In this document: in pieces, positions 1-8,171 of the stretch
Position numbering within the stretch: the stretch's first letter is position 1
How the letters are laid out: the number at the start of each line of letters is the position of its first letter
Assembly (NCBI RefSeq): GCF_002899715.1
Contig: NZ_PPEK01000006.1
Span: forward strand, 1-64,000
Direction: 5' to 3'
Length of the DNA: 64,000 bases
DNA from: Enteroscipio rubneri
Lineage (GTDB): Bacteria; Actinomycetota; Coriobacteriia; Coriobacteriales; Eggerthellaceae
The notes under the pieces: model-generated
Seen by the model: only the letters and a program-made list of their open reading frames with translations
Database searches by the model: none
What the model was told of the DNA's origin: nothing
Translations under genes and position numbers: made by a program

Positions 1-319
1 AGTCGGGCGTGAGGACGCACGCGAAGCGGGAGAGCATGGGCACGTAGCGCACGGGGTCGCTCCACGTCCCCTCGAACCGGTAATCGTCCAGGAAGAAGTG
101 AACCCCGGCGTTAGGGTCGCTGCATCGCGGGCACGACGTGAACGCGCGCAGGCGCTCGGGCACGACCTCCACGGGGTCGAGCAGTGGCATGCCGGACGGC
201 CCCACGTCGAAGCCGTCCAGCAAGTGGAGGTTGTACGTCCGGCGCACGCGGTCGCGGCGGTCGGCCTTTAGGGAGGAGGCTCTTCCGTCCTTGTCGGCTC
301 GTTTGCCCTCTGCTTCCAT
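1..319 (-). CDS. DUF4417-like protein (3' part outside window)
   Basis: The reading frame starts at an ATG at 319 and runs off the left edge, so only about 106 N-terminal residues are visible. The charged N-terminus is followed by a Cys-x-x-Cys (SCPRCSD) and then VHFFLDDYRFEG and CVLTPD, which match the core of the DUF4417 family as I remember it. DUF4417 proteins occur in phages and integrative elements and have no established function. A purine-rich stretch (GGGCGGAAG) just before the ATG can serve as ribosome binding site. It is the last visible gene of the leftward element cluster. Confidence 0.7.
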   Translation of the reverse strand, partial: MEAEGKRADKDGRASSLKADRRDRVRRTYNLHLLDGFDVGPSGMPLLDPVEVVPERLRAFTSCPRCSDPNAGVHFFLDDYRFEGTWSDPVRYVPMLSRFACVLTPD

Positions 320-499
320 CTTCCGCCCTTCATTCGCCTCAGGCTTCACGACCCCCGCAAAGGAACCGACCCCAGCGGTTCTTTGCGGGGATTTGAAGCC
401 CTGCATCTTGGAACCCTTCAACAACCTTGCACCCTGCAACAAATACCTTTTATAAGCTGCTTGAAGGGCTGCAAGGCTTCAATTTGCAACCTTGCAATC
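320..499 (-). promoter_or_regulatory. Repeat-rich intergenic region with hairpin
   Basis: No gene is seen here. A strong imperfect hairpin lies at 353-390 (CCCGCAAAG and GAACCG against CGGTTC and TTTGCGGG). Two copies of CAACCTTGC lie at 422-430 and 487-495, and CTTCAA at 416-421 is repeated at 477-482 opposite TTGAAG at 461-466. The region sits between replication-type genes, so an operator or an iteron-like origin is possible; neither is shown. Confidence 0.4.
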
Positions 500-1490
500 T
501 TACATATCACGCGGCACAACGAAACACGAATTCGGCCCCGACTCCCTTCTGTATCGCAGGCTTTCTTTCAAGTACGTCCGCAAAGTGTTGTCAGAGCAAC
601 CGCAGCGCCGTACCAAGTCGCGAAACGGTATCGGCTGGCCTCCGTTCTCGTCGCGCATTTCGTCCGCAGCCCGCTCCATTACCGCTATATTGCCGAGCTT
701 TTGGAGCTTCGCCTTGCCGCCTGTGGCCTTTCCTCCCGCCCTCGCCGCCGTCATCGGCTCCCAATCGTCCAGCGCGCCGTCATAGTCGCGCACATGGACG
801 GGATGGCGGAACCACACGTTGAACGGGCGCATGGGCGCGAACTCCCTAAGCGTGGCGGACACCCGGAAAGTGGTGGTGGTCGTATATGACCGAGCATCCG
901 AGCCTGTCCGACACCTCGGTTATCGCGTTGCAGAACGACCTCACGTCCCCCGCGCTGTTCTCGTCGCCGTCCATGAACGGATAGGCCGGGTCGAGTATCA
1001 CGGCGTTATACCCCTTGCCGGAAGCCCTGTCCGCGATCTGTCCCGCCAGCTCGCCGAGGGGCCGAGACTTGCCGCGAAGGATCCAAACGTCTACTGACGC
1101 CTTCACACATGCGTGATCGGCCGCCAGCCTGTCGGCTACGCCGCGGAAGCGGTGCGCGAAGCTGGCCGGGTCGGTCTCTCCGTCGATGTACAGCACGCGC
1201 CCTTTCTCGCAGCGAAGCCCGAACCACGTACCGCCCGCCGCGATAGCCACTGCAAGCTCCACGAGGCTCTGCGTTTTTCCGGCCTTGGACGGCCCCCCGA
1301 GCATCATCACGTGCCCTTGGCGCAGCACGCCCTCTATTAGCTCCGGGCGCAGGGGCGGCACGTCCGCGAGGTCGAGCGGCACGATGGGAGGCAACCCGCC
1401 TTCCTCCCTTTCTGCCTCCTGGCTCATATCGCCCGCCAGCTCTCCCGCCCGTCGCGCCTCATCCTCCCAGGCGTCTACTACCTCGCTCAT
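500..1490 (-). pseudogene. RepA-like AAA ATPase, broken by internal deletion and frameshift
   Basis: The first part (1490 to 846) starts at an ATG overlapping the primase stop (ATGA) and encodes a RecA/RepA-type ATPase: Walker A GGPSKAGKTQ near residue 56, Walker B AVILDPAY, then YDHHH, where it stops after 214 residues. A second frame (862 to 500) carries VSATLREFAPMRPFNVW and a DNA-binding-like tail of about 120 residues. In AAA_25 helicases of mobile elements the His-rich motif is followed by a DRASGSG-type segment and then by a strand like the one seen in the second frame. That middle segment is missing, and the two parts join out of frame around 850-862. The protein is therefore probably non-functional. 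A designed split gene is less likely. Confidence 0.65.
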
Positions 1491-2500
1491 GGCATCACCC
1501 GCTTGGCCCGCAGCACGTCGGCGGCGTCCTTCGCGCCGCCCGGGTAGGGCGGCATCACCGAGCAGGCCGCGCCGATCTTGGCGAAGCCCTCTTGAAGCGT
1601 CTCGGAGAACCTGCGCCCTGCATCGTCGGCGTCGGTCGCAATGACGTAGGCGGGCCGCTCGCTTGGCGGCGTGTCGGCCGCCACGTCGAGCACCCGGCCC
1701 GTTCCGGCCCCGCACATAGCGCACGCGGGCACGCCGAGGAGAGCAGTGAGCGCCGCGGCGTCGAAGATGCCCTCCGCGATGTACACGGGCGCGCTGCTCT
1801 GGCGCAGCAGGTGCTCCCTCCACACGGGCGAGGGCGCGCCCTTGGGCTTCCATTCCTTCGGCTTGGCCCCGTTCCTGCACGGGCGAAACGTCGCGTATCG
1901 CACGGCGTGCCAGCCCTCGCCCTCTGGGAACGGCAGGCAGATGTAGCCCGCCTCCACCATAGGCGCGCGCTCGAAGCCGGTAGTGAATATGTCGCTAGGG
2001 TGCTGCACCCAGCCCCAGCCAAAACGGCATATTTTCTCGTCCGTGAAGCCGCGCCGGCGCAGCCAGTCCAGGGCGACGGCCCCGGGTTCCTCGTAGAGCG
2101 CCGCGAACGCCCCCTGCACGGCTGGGAGCACGTCCTGGCCCTCTATCTGTCGGGGCGCGCGCCGCGCTGGCTTCCTCGCCGCCCGTCTGGGCCGGCAAGG
2201 GGAAGTGCACTCGCCTAGATCGATGCCCGCGCCCGACGCCGCCGCCCGCACCTTGTCGGGGAAAGCCTCGGCCCCGGAGTCCCACCCCGCGACCTCGAAC
2301 ACGTCCCCGGACGCGCCGCACGAGAAGCACTTCACCCTACAGGCGCGCGCATCGTAGCCCATGGAGGGGTGCCTGTCCTCGTGGTCGGGATGGATGCACC
2401 GGAAGTTCCTCCGCAAGTCCGTCACGCCATGGACGTTCGCCAGGTAGTCGGGCATCGCCTCGCGCACCGCTTGGAGCTGCGCTTCGCCGAACCCGTCCAT
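1487..2500 (-). CDS. DNA primase (CHC2 zinc finger plus Toprim)
   Basis: This is a 337-aa replicative primase of phage or integrative-element type. Near residues 25-60 it has a CHC2-type zinc finger (FRCIHPDHEDRHPS, then CRVKCFSCGASGD). The C-terminal half has a Toprim domain with PVYIAEGIFDAAAL and the metal-binding YVIATDADDAGR. The ATG at 2500 was chosen because it overlaps the upstream stop (TGATG) and the homology begins directly after it; the frame stays open further upstream. The stop overlaps the start of the ATPase gene by four bases. The two proteins would have acted together in replication of the excised element, and with the ATPase broken that replication is doubtful. Confidence 0.85.
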   Translation of the reverse strand: MDGFGEAQLQAVREAMPDYLANVHGVTDLRRNFRCIHPDHEDRHPSMGYDARACRVKCFSCGASGDVFEVAGWDSGAEAFPDKVRAAASGAGIDLGECTSPCRPRRAARKPARRAPRQIEGQDVLPAVQGAFAALYEEPGAVALDWLRRRGFTDEKICRFGWGWVQHPSDIFTTGFERAPMVEAGYICLPFPEGEGWHAVRYATFRPCRNGAKPKEWKPKGAPSPVWREHLLRQSSAPVYIAEGIFDAAALTALLGVPACAMCGAGTGRVLDVAADTPPSERPAYVIATDADDAGRRFSETLQEGFAKIGAACSVMPPYPGGAKDAADVLRAKRVMP

Positions 2501-2943
2501 CACAGCGCCTCGTCGAACATGGAGGGCTTCAATACAACGAACGGGCGCACCTCGGGATGTTCTTCGATCAGGATGCGGGCGAACGCCGCTGTGAGCGTGT
2601 TGCTGAACTCGGAGGGCTTGCCGTGTTTGCCTGCGAAGTCCTTGCGGCGCGCCTGCTCCGCAACCCACTTCACCGAAAAGGGGCGCTCCGCCTCGACCTC
2701 GTGCAAGGCAAGACCTTCCATGTAGTGCCATGCGTCGGGGTTCTCCGCAATCCACGTGAGAGCGCGAGAGCGCGCACGCGCCGCCTTCTGTGCGCGCTTG
2801 GGCGTGGTAGACTTCGGGGAGGGTTTCGGCCCGGTTGATGGCGTCCGGCTCGCTGCTTCATGCTTTCCAGGGCTTGCGGCGTGTCCGGGCGCTTCTTTCG
2901 GCGTTTCCTCGGCGTTCGCACCGAACGAGCATCTAGCGGCCAT
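2500..2943 (-). CDS. Hypothetical element protein
   Basis: A 147-aa protein that I do not recognise. The first 60 residues are low-complexity and rich in Pro, Ala, Ser and Lys. The remainder looks folded and alpha-helical (TWIAENPDAWHYMEGLAL, then FSVKWVAEQARRKDF) and ends in a conserved-looking VVLKPSMFDEAL. The start at 2943 overlaps the end of the HTH_17 gene by 11 bases, and the stop shares a base with the primase start. It is thus translated as part of the replication operon, where an accessory or loader role is a guess from position only. Confidence 0.65.
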   Translation of the reverse strand: MAARCSFGANAEETPKEAPGHAASPGKHEAASRTPSTGPKPSPKSTTPKRAQKAARARSRALTWIAENPDAWHYMEGLALHEVEAERPFSVKWVAEQARRKDFAGKHGKPSEFSNTLTAAFARILIEEHPEVRPFVVLKPSMFDEAL

Positions 2944-3205
2944 CGGCGGCACCTCCCGTCGCGTACTCGACAAAGCGGCACTTAGGGACGAACAGCCGGC
3001 GGCCAATGCGGCACCCCGGCAGCCTCCCCGCGTTTATCTCCGCGCGGATGGTCTGCTCCGACACACCGGTGAGGCGGTGCATATCCTGCACGCTCAGCAG
3101 CTCCGGTTCTCCCGCGAGCATTTCCGGCGTATCGGCGGGCGGTTTCTCGGAGAGGTACACCATGCGGCATTTGCCGCAATCTGCGCTAGATATCGGTAAG
3201 GCCAT
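2933..3205 (-). CDS. HTH_17 (excisionase-type) DNA-binding protein
   Basis: A 90-aa protein with a helix-turn-helix of the HTH_17/MerR-like excisionase family at about residues 36-80 (LSVQDMHRLTGVSEQTIRAE, then GRLPGCRIGRRLFVP). An N-terminal CGKC pair could bind metal but may be chance. AAGGAGG lies well placed upstream of the ATG at 3205. The gene overlaps the end of the Xre gene by 20 bases and the next gene by 11. Such proteins act as excisionases or as regulators of replication genes, and both fit here. The second element has a counterpart at 37336. Confidence 0.8.
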   Translation of the reverse strand: MALPISSADCGKCRMVYLSEKPPADTPEMLAGEPELLSVQDMHRLTGVSEQTIRAEINAGRLPGCRIGRRLFVPKCRFVEYATGGAADGR

Positions 3206-3407
3206 CCTGGGACACCTCCTTCAGTAATGAGCTCATTTCCGCTTTGTCCATGCCGAAAGCGTTTGCGACTTTAGCCAGTTGACCCGGGTAAAGTTGAAAC
3301 CCTCTATTTTCTGCATAAGAGATTAAAGAAGCGTCGATGCCAGACCTTCTTGCGAGTTCGCGTTTGCTCCATCCAAGCATGATTCGTTTTTGCTGCATTT
3401 CGATCAT
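3186..3407 (-). CDS. Xre-family repressor
   Basis: A 73-aa single-domain HTH_3 protein (KRELARRSGIDASLISYAEN). The ATG at 3407 has GGAGG eight bases upstream; a TTG further upstream in the same frame lacks this support. It heads the leftward operon and is divergent from the zinc-ribbon and integrase genes, the usual place of a lysogeny-type repressor controlling excision and replication. The stretch between the divergent genes is AT-rich, unlike the rest of the element. Confidence 0.8.
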   Translation of the reverse strand: MIEMQQKRIMLGWSKRELARRSGIDASLISYAENRGFQLYPGQLAKVANAFGMDKAEMSSLLKEVSQDGLTDI

Positions 3408-3471
3408 AATGACCACCTCCAAGCTTATTTGTTGTTCATTGCACTTTGTATAATAGCGTTGTAAAATACTC

Positions 3472-3477
3472 TATAAT
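3472..3477 (+). promoter_or_regulatory. Candidate -10 box TATAAT for zinc-ribbon/integrase genes
   Basis: A perfect TATAAT lies about 50 bases before the preferred GTG start at 3524. A second TATAAT at 3449-3454 lies within the same AT-rich intergenic stretch. Neither has a clear -35 hexamer at 17 bases, so a repressed or activator-dependent promoter is possible. Confidence 0.4.
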
Positions 3478-3523
3478 AGAAAAATTAGAGGTTATTACTT
3501 TAGAGATTACGGAGTATCTACAA

Positions 3524-4537
3524 GTGAATGAGTACAAGATAAAAAGAGTCTTTAGTATTCACGAGGTTTTCAAACCGCTGCCGTGGTATGTCCGAGACGT
3601 AATTCCCATATTGAGAAGCGACGGCGAGCCAATCGCTTATTGCGAAGTGGACGGTCATAGTAGGCTTATGCGAGAGCTTCCGTGTGAAATTTTTAATCAC
3701 GAATTGAAACGGCTTAACGTTTTGAATGGCGAAGAATTCGCCTCTTTCATGTCCGAGTATGGACTTGTTGGATGTTTTGAGAAAAACAGAGAATTATTTT
3801 CTTCGTCTCTCCTGAAACTCGACATTTCCGATCGCAGCCAAGTTCTGAGGTTTGAGGCGGATATGGATTTCCTAGCGTTACTTCCGAAAAACCCTTCTGA
3901 TTACTTTATCTCTCGGCAAGAAATTGAGACACGCTATTCGGAACTTCAGGAAGGAATTGCATGTGTGGCAAAAGATCACAAGGTGCTTAGTGTCGTGTCT
4001 GCCGCAGAGGCGGCAACAACTGTTTGGTCTTTGCTGAGCAGTGCGAAAACAGTAAAGGCAATTATGCAGAGTGACGATCCTGAGACAATAGCCAAGCTTG
4101 CGGACATCAGCGTCGATGGTCTTTACGATGAGATACAGGAGGATGATGAATACCTGAACTGGCTCATGAGAGGGATTTCTCCCCAGATAGGAATAGTGAT
4201 AGACATGCCGGACGGCACTTGCGGGAAGCCGTCATTCGATGACTTGATACTTGAATATAAGCGCGGGTGCTTTGAGCAGGCCGTGGCTTTGCAGATATGG
4301 GAGTTCTCTCTGCATGGCGAAGGGTATTCCGTATGCTCCGAGTGTGGCGAGGTTTTCGTCAGGAAGCGGTCAACCAACAGGAACGGCTCGCCTCGAAACA
4401 CGAGCTTGTTTTGCTGTGATAAATGCAAAAATCGATATACGCAGAGAAAGTACAGAAAAAGCCCCGCATACCAGTTAAAGCAAGAAAAAAAGAAAGCCAG
4501 CAAACCAAGTTCATCCAATGTTGATAAAACGCACTAG
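3524..4537 (+). CDS. Zinc-ribbon protein upstream of integrase, function unknown
   Basis: A protein of 337 residues with no recognised N-terminal domain. The C-terminus holds a four-cysteine zinc ribbon (CSECGEVFVRKR, then CCDKCKNRYTQRKYRKSP) followed by a lysine-rich tail, resembling the C-terminal zinc finger of CGNR-type nucleic-acid-binding proteins. I chose GTG at 3524 because GGAG lies about nine bases before it; the frame stays open to a TTG at 3446. The gene is clearly more AT-rich than its neighbours, which suggests a separate origin. A protein with a similar C-terminal finger sits in the same place before the integrase of the second element (37861), so a role in integration, excision or regulation is possible. 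Confidence 0.75.
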   Translation: MNEYKIKRVFSIHEVFKPLPWYVRDVIPILRSDGEPIAYCEVDGHSRLMRELPCEIFNHELKRLNVLNGEEFASFMSEYGLVGCFEKNRELFSSSLLKLDISDRSQVLRFEADMDFLALLPKNPSDYFISRQEIETRYSELQEGIACVAKDHKVLSVVSAAEAATTVWSLLSSAKTVKAIMQSDDPETIAKLADISVDGLYDEIQEDDEYLNWLMRGISPQIGIVIDMPDGTCGKPSFDDLILEYKRGCFEQAVALQIWEFSLHGEGYSVCSECGEVFVRKRSTNRNGSPRNTSLFCCDKCKNRYTQRKYRKSPAYQLKQEKKKASKPSSSNVDKTH

Positions 4538-4610
4538 CTAATCCCGCCCGCTGACCCGGGCGCGTTGGGTATAGCCAAGCAAGCGCGGATCACAGGAAGG
4601 AGGTAACACC

Positions 4611-5888
4611 ATGGCAAAAGGAGACGGAAGCATAACGGAGGTGCGGCGCGGCGTGTGGCGCGTGTGCGTGTCTTTCGGCACCGATCCCGTGACGGGGAAG
4701 CGGATCAAGGTGCAGCGCAATGTACACGGCACCAAGGCGGAGGCTCGGAAGGAGCGCGACCGGATACGCAGAGAGCATGAAAACGGCTTGTCGGTCGATG
4801 CGGACAAGATGACGTTCGGAGAGTTCGCCGACACGTGGCATTCCGCTCGCGTGGATGCGGGCGAAGTGGTGCGCACGCGCCTTGAACGCGAAGGAACGCT
4901 CATTAGCACGCTGTCAAGCTATATCGGCACTGTCCGCTTGCGCGATTTGACGCCGCAGACCGTCGAATCTCTGTATGCGTCCATCAAGCGCGACAAGACG
5001 GCAGAACGAGGCTCGTGCAGTGGGACTACGCTTCACATGTACCACGCCCTTTTGAAGCAGATACTGCGCAAGGCGGTAAACTACGATCTAATCTTGCGCA
5101 ACCCGTGCGACCGCGTGAAAGCCCCGAAGGCCGACGAGCCAGAACGCCGCTCGCTCACCGTGGACGAAGGGGCGCGGCTGCTCGAATGCATCGAAGAGGC
5201 GGAGCGCGCCGCATACGCGTGGATGGCGGAGAAAGAGGCGCGGCAGACCGAGTGGGGCAATCTGTTCGGGCGATCAAGCCTTTTGGGGCTGAACACGATC
5301 AGCTACGTTATGGCGGCGCGCATCGGCCTTGCCACAGGCATGCGGCGCGGCGAGGTGTTCGGGTTGTGCTGGGGAAGCGTTGACCTGAACCAGCCGTGCA
5401 TCAAGGTTCGCCAATCCCTCACGTCCTACGGCGAGGTGAAAGCTCCGAAGAGCAAGGCGGGCGTGCGCACCGTCGCCATCGATGCTACCACGGCGGCGCA
5501 TCTTCGGCAATGGAAGGAGCGCCAGGCGGTGGAGTTGTTGAAGCTCGGCATCAAGCAGGACGGATGCACGCCGGTATGCTGCTCGGCGGTGGGCGGTTAC
5601 TGCGAGCTTCACAGGTTCACGCGGTGGTGGGTGGGGTTCCGCAAGCAACACGGCTTCGATGATCTCAAATTCCACGAGCTGCGCCACACCCAGGCTACCC
5701 AGCTGCTGGCGAACGGCGTAGACGTGAAGACGGTGCAGAATCGCATGGGGCACTCTACGGCCTCTCTCACTCTGAACCAGTACGCTCACGCGATACCGGA
5801 GAACGACGAGAAGGCCGCGCAGCTCGTGGGAAACCTGTTCGCCAAGAGGGCTGACGAAACGCCGATAATCAAGGTGAAAACTGCCTAG
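4611..5888 (+). CDS. int: Tyrosine-recombinase integrase
   Basis: A 425-aa site-specific recombinase that integrates and excises the element at the tRNA-Arg gene. It has an N-terminal arm-binding region (residues 1-60), a SAM-like core-binding domain and a C-terminal catalytic domain. Visible catalytic residues are Arg in GMRRGEVFGLCW, His-x-x-Arg in FHELRHTQATQL, His in NRMGHSTASL and the nucleophile Tyr in LNQYAHAI. GAAGGAGG precedes the ATG with good spacing. The gene ends about 100 bases from the tRNA 3' end, as expected for an integrase that uses that gene as attB. Confidence 0.95.
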   Translation: MAKGDGSITEVRRGVWRVCVSFGTDPVTGKRIKVQRNVHGTKAEARKERDRIRREHENGLSVDADKMTFGEFADTWHSARVDAGEVVRTRLEREGTLISTLSSYIGTVRLRDLTPQTVESLYASIKRDKTAERGSCSGTTLHMYHALLKQILRKAVNYDLILRNPCDRVKAPKADEPERRSLTVDEGARLLECIEEAERAAYAWMAEKEARQTEWGNLFGRSSLLGLNTISYVMAARIGLATGMRRGEVFGLCWGSVDLNQPCIKVRQSLTSYGEVKAPKSKAGVRTVAIDATTAAHLRQWKERQAVELLKLGIKQDGCTPVCCSAVGGYCELHRFTRWWVGFRKQHGFDDLKFHELRHTQATQLLANGVDVKTVQNRMGHSTASLTLNQYAHAIPENDEKAAQLVGNLFAKRADETPIIKVKTA

Positions 5889-5898
5889 TTGTTTCCGG

Positions 5899-5919
5899 TT
5901 GTCCCCTGATTGTCCCCTG
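5899..5919. repeat. Tandem TTGTCCCCTG repeats near attachment site
   Basis: TTGTCCCCTG occurs at 5899-5908 and again at 5910-5919, one base apart, about 80 bases from the tRNA-Arg 3' end. Position and tandem layout suit arm-type binding sites for the integrase; this is inference. Confidence 0.45.
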
Positions 5920-5945
5920 CGACGATTTTTGAAGCATCAAGAGAA

Positions 5946-5979
5946 CAGGTCACCGGCTGCGAAACCAACCGATGACCTG
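5946..5979 (-). terminator. Hairpin directly downstream of tRNA-Arg
   Basis: CAGGTCA pairs with TGACCTG, with an inner CGG/CCG, just after the 3' end of the tRNA in its direction of transcription. The following TTCTCTTG is a poor U-tract. It lies on the element side of the attachment site, so the element seems to have supplied the present downstream hairpin. Confidence 0.4.
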
Positions 5980-5989
5980 CGAGTTCCAA

Positions 5990-6065
5990 TGGTGCCCCCG
6001 GCGCGATTCGAACGCGCGGCACCCGCTTTAGGAGAGCGGTGCTCTGTCCCCTGAGCTACGGAGGC
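5990..6065 (-). tRNA. tRNA-Arg (anticodon CCU)
   Basis: A 76-base tRNA including an encoded CCA. The acceptor arms GCCTCCG and CGGGGGC pair, and the anticodon stem CCGCT/AGCGG encloses loop CTCCTAA, giving anticodon CCU. TACAAT shortly upstream (6076-6081 on the opposite strand) can act as -10. The 3' half is the attachment site of the element to the left. Confidence 0.95.
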
Positions 6066-6133
6066 GCGGACGTTATTGTAGCATTAATCCTCGCGCGATC
6101 CTATGCGGCCTTCGTGTCAGAAGCCTGCAGCAC

Positions 6134-8095
6134 CTACGCTTCCTGCGGAGGGGTGGGTGGATTCGATGTCTGCACCTGCTGGAACGTCACGTTTACGGTC
6201 ACGTTCGCGCCGATGTTGCTGATCGTGTACGTGCCGCCCGAGGCTGCAACGCCATCCAGGCCTTTGACGGAAGCCACTTCGTAGCCGCTGTTCGGCGTGA
6301 TGGTGATCGTCACGCTTCCGCCTTCGTCCACCGTCGATGCGCTCGACGACACGCTGCCTCCACCGTTGGAGTTCACGCTCACGCTGTAAGTGGACACCTG
6401 CTTGCCCAGGCTCACCACGATATTGACCGTTGTTCCTTCCTGATGCTTGCCGCTGCTCGGATTCTGGCTGATGACGAGACCTGACGCTACGCTATCGCTG
6501 TAGTCGTAATCGGCGGCCACGTTGAACCCGGCGTTCTCGAGCGTCGAAGTTGCCGATCCCTCGCGCTGCCCCACGACGTTCGGCACGTCATTGCCTTCGG
6601 GGCCCAGAGAGAGATAGTAGGTGATGGTGGTGTCCTTCGCCACTTTCGTGCCGGGGGCGACGTCCTGCCGTGCCACACGATCCTTGTCGACCGAGTCGGA
6701 GTACTCCGCTGGCCCAGCCGAGTACTTGAGCCCGTTAGCCGTCAGCTCCTTGCGTGCATCGTCGGCCGTCATGTCCTTCAGGTCGGGCACGGTGATCTCG
6801 GCCACTCCGATGGATACGGTCAAGTTGATCTTCGTACCCTTTTCACGTTTGACATCGGAATTCGGGTCTTGTCGAATGACCTGGCCTGATTCTACTGTGT
6901 CGCTGTTCTCCTCGGTGACGGTTCCCACCTCGAAGCCCTTTGCCTCGATTTCTGCAACGGCGTTTTCGCGTGTCATGCCCACTACGTTGGGCACCTGGAT
7001 GGCGTCTTCGCTGGGGGATCCGCTCATGAGCGCGAAGGCGATGCCTCCGATGACGGCGAGCGCAGCGATGATGCCGAGCACGATAGCGATCGTTTTCTTG
7101 TTGCTTTTCTTCTGGGATCCGTCGTCGCTGCGGTAGGATCGCGAAGACGACGTGGTGTTTGAGGCGCCGGGGGCGACGGGCATGACGGCGGTGCTATCGG
7201 GCCCGATCGGCGCGACGCCGCCCATGACCCTTGTCTCGGCGCTCGTGAAATCGCCGAGGTTGACGGGCCGGCCGGCCAGGTAGTCGTTGAGCACTTGGCG
7301 CATATCCTTGGCCGTGGCGAATCGTTCCACCGGGTTCTTGGCCAAGGCTTGCATGATAATGGCCTCGAGCGCGGGGTCGATGTCGGGGTTGATTTCGCGC
7401 GGCGGCACCGGCAGGTCGTTCACCTGCTTCATGGCTACGCTCACGGCGTCGGGGCCGTCAAAGGGCAGCTGGCCCGTCGTGGCCTCGTAGAGCACCACGC
7501 CAAGCGAGTAGATGTCGCTTGCGGCCGTCAGCTCCTTGCCCTGCGCCTGCTCGGGCGAGATGTAATGCGCCGTGCCTAGCACCGAGGAGGTCTGGGTTTT
7601 GACCGAGTTCTTCGCCCGCGCGATACCGAAGTCCATCACCTTCACGTTGCCGTCCGGCTGAACCATGATGTTCTGCGGTTTGATGTCGCGGTGGATGATA
7701 TCCAGCCCGTGCGCGACGGAAAGCGCCTGGCACACCTGCGAGCCGATCTCGGCCACCTTGCGCTGGTTGATGGCGCCGCGCTCGAGGATGGCTGTCTTCA
7801 GGTCGGAGCCGCGTACGAATTCCATCACGATGTAGTACGTGCCGTCGTCTTGGCCCCAGTCGTACACGTTTACGATGTAGGGGCTCTGCAAGTTCGCCGC
7901 CGCTGCCGCCTCTTGCTTGAAGCGCTGCGTGAAGCTGGGATCGGCAGCGTACTGCGGAAGCATCACCTTTACGGCAACCAGGCGTCCCAGAACGTTGTCT
8001 TGCGCCCGATACACCTCGGCCATGCCGCCGATGCCGATGCGCTCCGTTATCTCGTAGCGGTTGTTGAACACCCTGCCTATCATGCTTCCGGTCAC
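6134..8095 (-). CDS. pknB: PASTA-domain serine/threonine kinase (PknB-like) with extra C-terminal beta repeat
   Basis: A 653-aa membrane kinase sensing peptidoglycan fragments. The kinase domain spans residues 10-270 with GIGGMAEVYRAQD, AVKVML (Lys), HRDIKPQN and MDFGIAR. A membrane segment near 338-360 leads to three extracellular PASTA repeats (VPNVVGM, VPDLKDM, VPNVVGQ). After these comes an unusual 75-residue beta-rich repeat (VTITITPNSGYEVASVKG) and a short Pro-rich end. The start is GTG at 8095, with AAAAGGAG seven bases away. It is the last gene of the operon with the phosphatase and the FtsW-PBP fusion, and these are its likely antagonist and targets, as in other actinobacteria. Confidence 0.95.
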   Translation of the reverse strand: MTGSMIGRVFNNRYEITERIGIGGMAEVYRAQDNVLGRLVAVKVMLPQYAADPSFTQRFKQEAAAAANLQSPYIVNVYDWGQDDGTYYIVMEFVRGSDLKTAILERGAINQRKVAEIGSQVCQALSVAHGLDIIHRDIKPQNIMVQPDGNVKVMDFGIARAKNSVKTQTSSVLGTAHYISPEQAQGKELTAASDIYSLGVVLYEATTGQLPFDGPDAVSVAMKQVNDLPVPPREINPDIDPALEAIIMQALAKNPVERFATAKDMRQVLNDYLAGRPVNLGDFTSAETRVMGGVAPIGPDSTAVMPVAPGASNTTSSSRSYRSDDGSQKKSNKKTIAIVLGIIAALAVIGGIAFALMSGSPSEDAIQVPNVVGMTRENAVAEIEAKGFEVGTVTEENSDTVESGQVIRQDPNSDVKREKGTKINLTVSIGVAEITVPDLKDMTADDARKELTANGLKYSAGPAEYSDSVDKDRVARQDVAPGTKVAKDTTITYYLSLGPEGNDVPNVVGQREGSATSTLENAGFNVAADYDYSDSVASGLVISQNPSSGKHQEGTTVNIVVSLGKQVSTYSVSVNSNGGGSVSSSASTVDEGGSVTITITPNSGYEVASVKGLDGVAASGGTYTISNIGANVTVNVTFQQVQTSNPPTPPQEA

Positions 8096-8171
8096 GTTTT
8101 AGCTCCTTTTGGGTACATGCTGGGCTCGCTGTGCGTTGCGGTGTGATACACGAGTCTTCAGCATACCGTAT

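Larger units (their letters stand above)
1..5989. mobile_element. Integrative element, right part, inserted in tRNA-Arg(CCU)
   Basis: Seen: a tyrosine integrase ends about 100 bases from the 3' end of a tRNA-Arg gene and is preceded by a block of short overlapping genes for a DUF4417-like protein, an AAA ATPase, a CHC2/Toprim primase, an HTH_17 protein and an Xre repressor. Known: such gene sets belong to integrative elements or prophages that use a tRNA 3' end as attachment site. The other end lies left of the window, so the size, the left attachment site and any conjugation or packaging genes cannot be judged. Confidence 0.85.

Noticed and set aside
846-1880. Long N-terminal extension of the ATPase frame to 1880
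   Set aside because: The extension overlaps the primase frame and is Arg-rich; the ATGA overlap at 1490 is the natural start.
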